64,000 bases of DNA from Delphinus delphis. Lineage: Eukaryota; Chordata; Mammalia; Artiodactyla; Delphinidae. The notes below the pieces were generated by a model. It worked only from the letters and a program-made list of their open reading frames with translations, did not search any database and was not told where the DNA came from. Of the stretch, positions 35,008 to 45,567 are shown piece by piece; positions within the stretch are counted from its first letter, which is position 1; each line of letters starts with the position of its first letter. The position numbers and the translations under genes are program-made. Where the stretch lies: contig NC_082694.2 of assembly GCF_949987515.2 (NCBI RefSeq), positions 73,468,080 through 73,532,079 of the forward strand, read 5' to 3'.

Positions 35008-38000
35008 CTACATTCCACATATATGCGTTAATACACGATATTTGTTTTTCTCTTTCTGACTTACTTCACTCTGTATGACAGTCTCTAGGTCTACCCACAT
35101 CTCTACAAATGACCCAATTTCATTCCTTTTTATGGCTGAATAATATTCCATTGTATATATGTACCACATCTTCTATAACCATTCGTCTGTCAATGGGCAT
35201 TTAGGTTGTTTCCATCATCCGGCTGTTGTAAATCATGCTGCAATGAACATTGGAGTGCATGTGTCGTTTTGAATTATGTTTTGCTCTGAGTATATACCCA
35301 GTGGTGGGATTGCTGGGTCATATGGTAATTCTATTTTTAGTTTTTTAAGAAACCTCCATACTGTTCTCCATAGTGGCTATATCAATTTACATTCCCACCA
35401 ACAGTGCAAGAAGGTTCCCTTTTCTCCACACCCTCTCCAGCATTTGTCGTTTGTAGATTTTCTGATGATGCCCATTCCAACTGGTGTGAGATGATATCCC
35501 ATTGTAGTTTTGATTTGCATTTATCTCATAATTATTGATGTTGAGCACTTTTCATGTTCCTCTTGGCCATCTGTATGTCTTCTTTGGAGAAATGTCTATT
35601 TAAGTCTTCTGCCCATTTTTTGATTCTTTTTTTTTTTTTTTTAATATTGAGCTACATGAGTGGTTTATATATTTTGGAGATTAATCCGTTGTCCGTTGAT
35701 TCGTTTGCAAATATTTTCTCCCATTCTGAGGGTTGTCTTTTGTCTTGTTTATGGTTTCCTTTGCTGTGCAAAAGGTTTTAAGTTTCATTAGGTCCCATTT
35801 GTTTATTTTTGTTTTTATTTCCATTACTCTAGGAGGTGGGTCAAAAAAGTTCTTGCTGTGATTTGTGTCAAAGAGTGTTCTTCCTAGGTTTTCCTCTAAG
35901 AGTTTTATGGTGTCCAGTCTTACATTTAGGTCTTTAATCCATCTTGAGTTTATTTTTGTGTATGGTGTTAGGGAGTGTTCTAATTTCATTTTTTTACATG
36001 TAGCTGTCCAGTTTTCCCAGCACCACTTATTGAAGAGACTGTCTTTTCTCCATTGTATATCCTTGCCTCCTTTATTGTAGATTAGTTGACCATAGGTGTG
36101 TGGGTTTATTTCTGGGCTTTCTATCCTGTTCCATTGATTTATGTTTCTGTTTTTGTGCCAGTACCATATTGTCTTGATTACTGTAGCTTTGTAGTATAGT
36201 CTGAAGTCAGGGAGTCTGATTCCTCCAGCTCCATTTTTTCCCTCAAGATTGCTTTGGCTATTTGGGGTCTTTTGTATCTCCATACAAATTTTAAGATTTT
36301 TTTTTCTAGTTCTGTAAAAAATGCCATTGGTAATTTATTAGGGATTGCATTGAATCTGTAGATTGCTTTGGATAGTATGGTCATTTTCACAATATTGGTT
36401 CTTCCAATCCAAGAACATGGTACATCCCTCCATCTGTTTGTGTCATCTTTGATTTCTTTTATCAGTGTCTTATAGTTATCTGAGTACAGGTCTTTTACCT
36501 CATTAGGTAGGTTTATTCCTAGGTATTTTATTCTTTTTGTTGCAGTGGTGAATGGGATTGTTTCCTTAATTTCTGTTTCTGATCTTTCACTGTTAGTGTA
36601 TAGGAATGCAAGAGATTTCTGTGCATAAATTTTGTATCCTGCAACTTTACCAAATTCATTGATTAGCTCTGATAGTTTTCTGGTGACATCTTTAGGATTC
36701 TCTATGTATAGTATCATGTCATCTGCAAACAGTGACAGTTTTACTTCTTCTTTTCCAATTTGGATTCCTTTTATTTCTTTTTCTTCCCTGATTGCCATGA
36801 CTAGGATATCCAAAACTTTGCTAAATAATAGTGGCGAGAGGGGACATCCTTGTCTTGTTCCTGATCTTAGAGGAAATGCTTTCAGTTTTTCACCATTGAG
36901 AATGACGTTTGCTGTGGGTTTGTCATGTAGGGTCTTTATTGTGTTGAGTTAGTTTCCCTCTATGCCCACTTTCTGGTGAGTTTTTATCATAAATGCGTTT
37001 GAATTTTGTCAAAAGCTTTTCCCGCATCTATTGAGATGATCATATGGTTTTATTCTTCAATTTGTTAATGTGGTGTATCACGTTGATTGATTTGCATATA
37101 TTGAAGAATCCTTGCATCCCTAGCATAAATACCACTTGATCATGGTGTATGATTCTTTTAATATTTAGCTGGATTCTGTTTGCTAGTATTTTGTTGAAGA
37201 TTTTTGCATCTATATTCATCAGTGATATTGGTCTCTCATTTTCTTTTTTTTGTAGTATCTTTGTCTCATTTTGGTATCAGTGTGATTTTGGCCTTGTAGA
37301 ATGAGTTTGGGAGTGTTTGTTCTATTGCAATTTTTTGGAAAAGTTTGAGAAGGATGGGTATTAGCTCTTCTCTAACTGTTTGATAGAATGCACCTGTGAA
37401 GCCATCTGATCCTGGACTTTTGTTTCTTGGAAAATTTTTAATCACAGTTTCAATTTCATTACTTTTGATTGCTCTGTTTATATTTTCTATTTCTTCCTGG
37501 TTCAGTCTTGGAAGGTTTTACCTTTCCAAGAATTTGTCCATTTCTTTCAGATGTCCATTTAATTAGCATGGAGTTGCTTGTAGTAGTCTCTTATAATGCT
37601 TTGCATTTCTGCAGTGTCCATTGTAACTTCTCCTTTTTCATTTCTAATTTTGTTGATTTGAGTCCTCTCCCTCTTTTTCCTGATGAGTGGCTTTTGTTTA
37701 TCTTCTCAAAGAACCAGCTTTTAGTTTTACTGATCTTTGCTATTGTTTCTATTTCATTTATTTCTGCTCTGATCTTTATGATTTGTTTCCTTCTACTAAC
37801 TTTGGGTTTTGTTTTTTCTTCTTTCTCTTGTTTCTTTAAGTGTAATGTTACTTTCTTTATTTGAGATTTTTCTTGTTTGTTTAGGTAGGATTGTATTGCT
37901 ATAGCCTTCCCTCTTAGAACTGCATTTGCTGCATCCCATAGGTTTTTGATCATCGTGTTTTCATTGTCATTTGTCTCTAGGTATGTTTTGATTTTCTCTT

Positions 38001-38781
38001 TTATTTCTTCAGTGATCTCTTGGTTATTTAGTAATGTAATGTTTAGCCTCCATGTGTTTGTGTTTTTTACATTTTTTTCCCTGTAATTGATTTCTAATCT
38101 CATAGCATTGTGGTCGAAAAGATGCTTGATGTGATTTCAATTTTCTTAAATTTAGTGAGGCTTGATTTGTGACCCAAGATGTGATCTCTCCTGGAAAATG
38201 TTCCTTATGCTTTTGAGAAGAAAGTTAAATCTGCTCTGTTCAGATGGAATGTCCTATAAATATCAATTAAATCTATCTGGTCTTTTGTGTCATTTAAAGC
38301 TGTGTTTCGCTATTTATTTTCTGTCCATTGGTGTAAGTGGGGTGTTAAAGTTCCCCTCTATTATTGTGTTACTGTCAATTTCCTCTTTTATAGCTGTTAG
38401 CAGTTGCCTTGTGTATTGAGGTGCTCCTATGTTGGGTGTATAAACATTTATAATTGTTATATCTTCTTCTTGGTTTGATCCCTTGATCATTATGTAGTGT
38501 CCTTCCTTGTATCTTGTAACATTCTTTATTTTAAAGTCTATTTTATCTGATATGAGTATTGCTACTCCAGCTTTCTTTTGATTTCCATTTACATGGAATT
38601 TCTTTTTCCATCCCCTCACTTTTAGTCTGTATGTGTTCCTACGTCTAAAGTGGGTCTCTTGTAGACAACATATATATGGCTCTTGTTTTTGTATCCATTC
38701 AGCGAGTCTGTATCTTCTGGTTGAAGCATTTAATCCATTCACATTTAAGGTAATTATCGATATGTATGTTCCTATTACCAT
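35008..38781 (-). pseudogene. L1 ORF2 remnant (endonuclease/reverse transcriptase)
   Basis: The ATG is at 38781 and the stop tag at 35010-35008. The endonuclease N-terminus is intact for 155 codons (38781-38314) and ends in a small deletion after PLTPMDRK. Its catalytic GDFN reads GNFN (38355-38344), so the Asp is lost. Further frames cover the linker (38103-37591), the reverse transcriptase with FADD (36729-36718, in the 211-codon frame 36813-36178) and the C-terminal region (36283-35681). The long open stretches suggest an age similar to or slightly less than that of the plus-strand copy. It is inactive. Confidence 0.88.
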
Positions 38782-38839
38782 TTTCTTAATTGTTCTGGGC
38801 TTGTTTTTGTAGGTCCTTTTCTTTTCTTGTGTTCTCCAC

Positions 38840-39763
38840 TTAGAGAAGTTCCTTTAGTATTTGTTGTAAAGCTGGTTTGGTGGTGCTGAATTCTTTTAGC
38901 TTTTGCTTGTCTATAAAGCTTTTGATTTCTCCATTGAATCTGAATGAGATCCTTGCCAAGTAGAGTAATCTTGGTTGTAGGTTCTTTCCTTTCATCACTT
39001 TAAATATATCTTGCCACTCCCTTCTGGTTTGTAGAGTCTCTGCTGAAAAATCAGCTGTTAACCTTATGGGAGTTCCCTTGTATGTTATTTGTCATTTTTC
39101 CCTTGTTGCTTTTAATAATTTTTCTTTGTCTTCAGTTCTTGTCAATTTGATTACTATGTGTCTTGGCTTGTTTCTGCTTGGGTTTATCTTGATTGGAACT
39201 CTCTGCATTCCTGTACTTGGGTGGCCCTTTCCTTTCCCATGTTAGGGAGGTTTTCAACTATAATCTCTTCAAATATTTTCTCGGGTCGTTTCCCTCTCTC
39301 TTCTCCTTCTGGGACCCCTCTAATGCGAATGATGGTGCATTTAATGTTGTCCCAGACATCTCTTCCGTTGTCTTAATTTCTTTTCATTCTTTTTTCTTTA
39401 TTCTGTTCTGCAACAGTGAATTCCACCATTCTGTCTTCCAGGTCACTTATCCATTCTTCTGCCTCAGTTATTCTGATAATGATTCCTTCTAGCATAGTTT
39501 TCATTTCAGTTATTGTATTGTTCACCTCTTTTTGTTTGTTCTTTAATTCTTCCAGGTGTTTTTTCTTTAATTCTTCTAGGTCTTTGTTAAACATTTCTTG
39601 CATCTTTTCAATCTTTGCCTCTTTTTCCAAGGTCTTGGGTCATCTTCACTATCACTAGTCTGAAGTTTTTTTCTGGAAGGTTACCTTCTCCACTTCATTT
39701 AGCTGTTTTTTCTGGGTTTTTTTCTCATTCATTCATCTGGTACATAGTCCTCTGCCTTTTCAT
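38840..39763 (-). pseudogene. L1 ORF1 remnant (RNA-binding protein)
   Basis: The start is the ATG at 39763-39761 and the stop is taa at 38842-38840, a span of 924 bp that fits the usual ORF1 size. The frame is not continuous: the 85-codon coiled-coil piece at 39373-39630 (heptad-like MEKEAKIEKMQEMFNKDLEE start) is out of phase with the ATG, and a stop follows RMKRN. The coiled-coil and RNA-binding parts can be followed to the end by comparison with the plus-strand copy. It cannot produce ORF1p. Confidence 0.82.
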
Positions 39764-40295
39764 TTTGTCTGTGTTTCTGTGAATGTGGTTTTTGTTCCAC
39801 AGGGTGCAGAATTGTAGTTCTTCTTGTTTCTTCTGTGTGCCTTCTGGTGGATGAGGCTGTCTAAGAGGTTTGTCCATGCTTCCTGATCGGAGGGAGTGGT
39901 GGTGGGTAGAGCTGGATGTTGCTCTGGTGGACAGAGCTCAATAAAACTTTAATCTGCTTGTCTGCTGATGGGTGGGGCTGAGTTCCCTCCCTGTTGGTTG
40001 TTTGGCCTGAGGGGACCCAGCACTGGAGCCTACAGGCTCTTTTGTGGGGCTAATGACATAATCTGGATGACTCATGCCAGGGAGTTCTCCCCAGAACTTC
40101 TGCTGCCAGTGTCCTAGTCCCCATGGTGAGCCACAGCTCCCCCCCACCTCTGCAGGAGACCCTCCAACACTAGCAGGTATGTCTGGTTCAGTCTCCTATG
40201 GGGTCACTGCCCCTTTCCACTGGGTCCTGATGCTCACACTACTTTGTGTGTGCCCTCCAAGAGTGGAGTCTCTGTTTCCCCCCATAGTTTGATTT
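39764..40295 (-). promoter_or_regulatory. L1 5' UTR (former internal promoter)
   Basis: Read on the minus strand this is the continuous L1 5' UTR upstream of ORF1, from 'cagagactccactcttggag' to the 'acagacaaaatg' start context. In L1s the 5' UTR holds an internal Pol II promoter. This one probably lacks its outer end, and activity cannot be judged. It is the reference that reveals the inversion in the other L1. Confidence 0.7.
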
Positions 40296-41789
40296 TAAAA
40301 CATGATGACTAATATCAATATAAAACTTCAAGCACAATTCACTATGGATGTAAATAAAATGAATGACTCTTTAGAGAAGAAAATACAACCTAGTGTGATT
40401 AAAATTACGGCTTAAAGAAGAATCTACCAAGTGTCAGTAATTGATGAACTCCACTTTCTAGATCAGGTTCAGTTACCAATCTGTCTTTTACCCATGTGAA
40501 CAGAGTTCTTTTACATTTGTTCCCTATATCTCATGTGTATTAATGGTTTGACTGTATCTCCAAGTCTCTGGAAAATGTTTTTCATCCAAATTGTGAAGAT
40601 ATATCACTTCTCTATTCCTGATAAGAAGTCTGATCATCTGGAATAAGTAACTTGTTTACTTTTGAACAATTTTATAATGTTCTCTTTATCCTTGTAGTTG
40701 TAAAAAATCATGAATGCATCTCAGGGTTTAAAATTTTTTCATTAATTCTGTTTCAGTTAACATGGATAGACATTTCAAATCTGACCATGTTTTCCCTTAG
40801 ATCCATTGTTTCTCTGATTATTTCCTCCCTTCCATTGTTCTTCTTTCTCATTCTGGACCTCTTACTAGGAGTAAGCTGAAAACCTGTGGCTTACTTCTCA
40901 GTGTGCTTACTCTTTGCTCCTCTTCCGTGCCTGTGTTCTTTGTTTATCTATTTTCTGAGCATGTGTTTCAACTATATTTGCAGATAGCCGTCTTTTTTTT
41001 ATCCATGTCTATTTTGTAATTTATATTATCTAGTTTTATAAAATTTAAGCAAGTTATCAAATGTATATATTAAAGTTAATAAATAACACATATAATTATA
41101 TATATGCATATGGACATAAATTTTTATTGTCAGATTGCTTTATTTAAAAGAGTCTTGTGTTGTTTTATGAACACATTTTGTAAAGTTTGCTTCTCTTTAC
41201 TGGTTTGTCTGTTTTCCTCAGGGTTATTGTTCATTCTTTCATTGTTGGCATTCTCTTTCAAATTTATTTATTTTTCCTCTTCTCAAATGCTTAATGATGT
41301 CTAGTTATCTGTGATTATCTGTGAATGAAGAATCTGTTAGGAGGAGATTGCAAAGGAAAGATACAGTCATGGTGGATACCCATTCCCTCTCTGAGCTGGA
41401 AGACTTTCTATTCTTGGACTGAAATCCAGTATAAAAAATGAAATAATGAGACTTTTATTTTTTGTCTTGTAAATTTGCATTGGTATTAACAAAAGTAGGA
41501 ATTACCAGTTAGACAATTACACCATCGCTGGGAGCACAATGTACAAAAATGATGGCTCTTTCAAGGAAAAACATCTTATTTAGATGTAAAATCTAAGTCT
41601 GTCAACGTTATTTTTATATTGGAGTAGTCATAATTCACACAATGCCAGATAAAAATAAGAAATTATACTACTTCTTAGTTGGTATTGTGTCAGTAAGTTT
41701 CTTGTTCAGAAAATTTGTATCAATATGTTTGGGTTATCCAGTCCCACTGATACTGGGCATTCTGTGAAAAGGTGTCTAGGCCTGGGTGT
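40296..41789. other. unassigned AT-rich sequence
   Basis: The stretch 40620-40900 has a weak resemblance to antisense ORF1 of old L1/HAL1 ('gatccattgtttctctgatt'). (TA)-rich patches lie near 41060-41110. No gene is recognised. Confidence 0.45.
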
Positions 41790-42321
41790 ACGGAAGTTGA
41801 TCCATTCATTTATTTATTCATTTAACTAATATTTGCTCCATATGTATGATGTGCTAGGCATGCCACTGAAAACTGGGTTTAAAGTGTTGAACAAAGCACA
41901 GTAGGTCTCTTTCCATAGTGGATTAGTAGGATGTAAAAAAGACACACAACAAATACATTACAGATGTAATATGTGATGGAAAATCACAGGGCTCTAAGAG
42001 AAAATAAATAAGTACAAGTAATCAAATATTATCCTTCAAAGAAGTAATATTCAAACAATAAGATAAAGAGGAAAAGAAGAAAAGGGCCTCTGATAACAAA
42101 GCGTGGCTTCTGTTGCAGAAACAAGATGGGTACATTTTGGGGTTAACTAAAGAGTAACGTTATTTGAAAGGAAGCGAACTGTGCAAGGCGAGGTTGGAGA
42201 ACAAGACAGAGGCCCCAACATGTAGGGTTTTGTCCTAAGGAAAATTTGAAATTACTAAATTATTCTAAATGTGTGAATAGCGTGATTAGATTTACAATTT
42301 AAAGATCAACTTGCTTCTTTG
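41790..42321 (-). mobile_element. L2 LINE fragment
   Basis: The plus strand opens with the reverse of the L2 3' end ('atttattcatttaactaata', 'tgatgtgctaggcat'). It continues through L2 3'-UTR wording: 'gaacaaagcacagtaggtct', 'agaggccccaacatgtaggg', 'agcgtgattagatttacaat'. It is old and diverged. Confidence 0.6.
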
Positions 42322-42840
42322 TGGATGACAAATAAATCAATGGAATTCAATTGAGAATCCGGAAATAAACCCATACATATCTGATTAATTTATTTTCAAT
42401 AAGGATGCAAGACAGTTCATCGGGGAAAGAATAATCTTCTCAACAAATGATATGGGGCAACTTTGTATCCAGATTTAATCACTTTGTCATGTCATATTTA
42501 AATACTAACTCAACATGTGTCAAAAACCTAAATGTAAAAGATACGACTGTTAGAGTCTTGGAAGTAAACTTAAGCCTGTGACATTGGATTAGGCTATAGT
42601 TTCTTAGATCTGACACCAAAAACATAAATAACCAAAGAATAAAATAGAAAAATTGGATTTCATCAACATTAAAAACTTTTTTGTGTGTCAAAAGACACTA
42701 TCAAGGAAGGGAAAAGACCAGAAAATGTGATAAAGTATTTGCAAATCATATAACTGATCTAGGTCCAGTATTCAGAATATGAAAATAGCACTTGCAGCTC
42801 AACAATAAGAAGACAAGCCAATTTTAAAATGAGCGAAGGG
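42322..42840 (+). mobile_element. old L1 ORF2 3' fragment
   Basis: The ORF2 C-terminal wording runs in sense: 'gagaatccggaaataaaccc', 'ctcaacaaatgatatggggc', 'aaaaacctaaatgtaaaaga', 'aaattggatttcatcaacat', 'gcagctcaacaataagaaga'. The fragment stops at the SINE at 42841 and does not resume beyond it. Confidence 0.82.
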
Positions 42841-43054
42841 TTTTTTTTTTTTTTTTTTTTTTGCGGTACGCGGGCCTCTCACTGTTGTGGCCTCTCCCGT
42901 TGCGGAACACAGGCTCCGGACGCGCAGGCTCAGCGGCCATGGCTCACGGGCCCAGCCGCTCCGCGGCATGTGGGATCTTCCCGGACTGGGGCAGGAACAC
43001 GTGTCCCCTGCATTGGCAGGCGGACTCTCAACCACTGCGCCACCAGGGAAGCCC
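42841..43054 (-). repeat. cetacean CHR-type SINE (short, poly(A))
   Basis: A T22 run at 42841-42862 is followed by the reverse complement of the CHR body: 'gcggtacgcgggcctctcac', 'ggctcacgggcccagccgct', 'gcgccaccagggaagccc'. No convincing target-site duplication is visible, which is unusual among the SINEs here. All overlapping frames of 60-104 codons are SINE sequence. Confidence 0.93.
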
Positions 43055-44309
43055 GAAATTCTGTATTTTTAATCTCATATGAATTGTTCAGCTCTGGGCT
43101 GTCCTCACAAATTTCATTGTCCATTATTATAATGCTGCTCTAGATCTCAGGGGAGAGAAACTTTCCATTCCTTCAAACAACCCAAAGATAAAACGCACTA
43201 AATGACACATTGCCCAGGCAATTAGAAAGGGAGACCTAAGGTATACTGATTGGACACACACTAAAAGGGGGTGACAGACTTAATGCGTTAGGAAAACTGA
43301 GACAAGAATTGAATGTATTTCATGCCGTTCTCCTTTAGCTCTGGACAGGGTCAAAGCTGAGATGTCAGTGTTGGCAGTAAGAAAGAGGAGGTTGGTAAAC
43401 TGACATGTAAAATTAGGGGAAAGGAAGAGATCCTTGTAAGCATGAAATTTACAACTCTAAAGGGCTCAATGGAGCTCCCGTGGGCAATTAATAAAGATTC
43501 TGCACAAACATGCATTGGCAGATAGGTGGCTCGGAACCCAGCCTTTCCTGCAATGGATCAATAATTGTAGAAACTTCAGCTGATCTGGGAGTAGGGGCCC
43601 CTGGGAAAGAGTAACTGAATAGAAAGCATGGATTTCTGAGACAAAATTTCAGAGCAGATTCAGCAGCTTAAAATACATGGTTCAAAAGAGTCTCAGAGAA
43701 AATGGCCTTTCGCTAATGGGAGATTGTGAGAAGCAAGTAAGTAGGGCTGAGGCTTTTGAAATATCTACCTTAAGGGTAAGACTGAAAAGTCCATCTGACT
43801 ACAAGGAGTTTGGGGCTGAGCTTTAAATCTTCCTGTACATCTTTAAGCTTCCCCTAAGGCTAGGGCAATCTCCTCAGGATATCATAAAATATCCCTTTGG
43901 TTTTACTAATAAAAAATAATGAGTTTCCAAATTTTCCTCTTCAGTCCTTAAGTGTTTTAATTGCCTAGAACTGAGCTGTTTCTCAGGATTCAGCATACTG
44001 GGGGTAAGCTCTTACTTTTATCCAATCATTATTTAAAAAATAAAACAAAAAAAACTTGTTTAATTTTCCTCTATGCTCATAGAATTTTTCAGTAAATTTT
44101 AATTATCCTAACAGATTCTCTTTAAAGTATTGACATTATCTCAAAAAAAACTATGTATTTGGTTTCAAAATTATCATACTCATAAATTTCTACAAGCAAT
44201 ACTTATAATTTTGACTAAAATGTAACCTTCAGGTTGCGTTTTTGAGTTTGTCCAAAAATCTTGCCATACATTTCCCCAATCTTTGCATTAACATATGAAC
44301 CGGGAAGAT
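43055..44309. other. unique non-coding sequence
   Basis: No gene, RNA gene or named repeat can be supported. Confidence 0.5.
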
Positions 44310-44532
44310 TGATCATCCACTACAGCCATCCCTAGGTACCTGTGCGTGATTGGTTCCAGGACTCCTCAGATATCAAAGTCCACGATGTTCAAGTCCCATA
44401 GCTGGCCGTCCATATCCACCGTCCTGCATCCAGGGATTCAACCAATGGCAGATATGTCGTACTGTTGTATTTATTGAAAATGTGGATGCTGGCGATTCAA
44501 AACCATGTTGTTCAAGGGTCAACTGTATTTTG
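44310..44532 (+). mobile_element. Tigger-type (TcMar) MITE
   Basis: It begins with 'cagccatccctaggtacctg', then 'gattggttccaggactcctc', and ends 'tgttcaagggtcaactgta', the terminal wording of MER2/Tigger-derived elements. The middle, with 'gggattcaaccaatggcaga', is what remains after a large internal deletion. It encodes no transposase. Confidence 0.75.
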
Positions 44533-44779
44533 TTCTCAGCTAGGTGCTGGGAGCCTGGTGAGCAAATACATTTATATTAACTAAATAAATAAGCAAGAAC
44601 CCATTTGGTCTACCAAGATTTTCAAAGATCTGGTTTTCAGGAAGGCTTTGAGTTCTGCTAATGCTTCAGGACACCAAACACTACATCATCAGAAGAAATC
44701 ACTCTCTTTGATTTTTATAAGGCATAGCATTAAGAAATGTATGGTGTTTCGGTCATAAGTAGGCACATGTAGTAGATAC

Positions 44780-44945
44780 TTAACAAATTTCACAACATTC
44801 CCTAAAGTCAGATAGCATTAGATACATGTTGCTGATATGGAAACTTAAGTTCAGAGACGGCAAGAGAATTCCCCAGGTGCCTACAGCTAAGAGGTAGCCT
44901 AGTCTGTATCAATCTCCACTTCTCCAGTCTATGCTATTCTAAAGC
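44780..44945 (-). repeat. MIR, reverse orientation
   Basis: The phrases 'gatatggaaacttaagttca', 'gagacggcaagagaattccc', 'gtgcctacagctaagaggta' and 'ctccagtctatgctattcta' follow reverse MIR. Confidence 0.75.
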
Positions 44946-45230
44946 CTTGGTTTTTTCTAGCAGGCTGAATACCTGTCCCTCAGTTACCATTTTATGGGAC
45001 TTTGAGAAGTACCTTGTTATTTGAGTATCTGTATTTTGGATTCCAGGTAAAATGTTTTACCTATAGTAGCTAAATTCCCACTGGTGTTATCATTCCCTGT
45101 AGCCTCTTCGGAAAACAGTGAACTGGACATGCTAACCCAGGCCCTTTCTCTCACTTTCCTGTGAGATAAATCCGTGTTCAGGCTCCCAGAAAACATAAGA
45201 AAACTCTGCCCTTTCATTTGGACAGTGCCT

Positions 45231-45567
45231 CAGAACAAGTGATTTTTTTTTTTTAATGAAAACTTATTTATTTATTTATTTTATTTTTGGCTGTGTTGGG
45301 TCTTCGTTTCTGTGCGAGGGCTTTCTCTAGTTGTGGCGAGCGGGGGCCACTCTTCATCGCAGTGCGCGGGCCTCTCACTATCGCAGCCTCTCTTGTTGCG
45401 GAGCACAGACTCCAAACGCGCAGGCTCAGTAGTTGTGGCTCACGGGCTTAGTTGCTCCGCGGCATGTGGAATCTTCCCAGACCAGGGCTCGAACCCGTGT
45501 CCCCTGCATTGGCAGGCAGATTCTCAACCACTGCGCCACCAGGGAAGCCCCAGAACAAGTGATTTTT
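45231..45567 (-). repeat. long CHR-type SINE with TAAA tail and TSD
   Basis: The reverse-complement tail (ttatttatttatttatttta) is at 45264-45284 and the body runs to 'gccaccagggaagccc' at about 45550. The 17-bp target-site duplication cagaacaagtgattttt is perfect at 45231-45247 and 45551-45567. The element holds both the GC-rich CHR body and an extra 3' segment ('ggctgtgttgggtcttcgtt') that the short poly(A) copies lack. Confidence 0.95.

Larger units (their letters stand above)
34801..40295 (-). mobile_element. younger L1, nearly full length
   Basis: On the minus strand the order is 5' UTR (about 40295-39764), ORF1 (39763-38840), ORF2 (38781-35008), 3' UTR and an A-rich tail, seen as 'ttttttaaatttaatttaat' at about 34804. 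The 5' UTR is about 530 bp and uninterrupted, but probably lacks its outermost part. No clear target-site duplication is visible between 34780-34803 and 40290-40330. The element carries no SINE. Several long frames remain, but both proteins are interrupted. Confidence 0.93.

Noticed and set aside
37469..37864. 131-codon plus-strand frame rich in Phe/Ser/Leu
   Set aside because: It is antisense to L1 ORF2 of the minus-strand element.
42829..43143. 104-codon frame with Cys-rich peptide
   Set aside because: It is entirely CHR SINE sequence preceded by a T-run. The same peptide recurs at other SINE copies.
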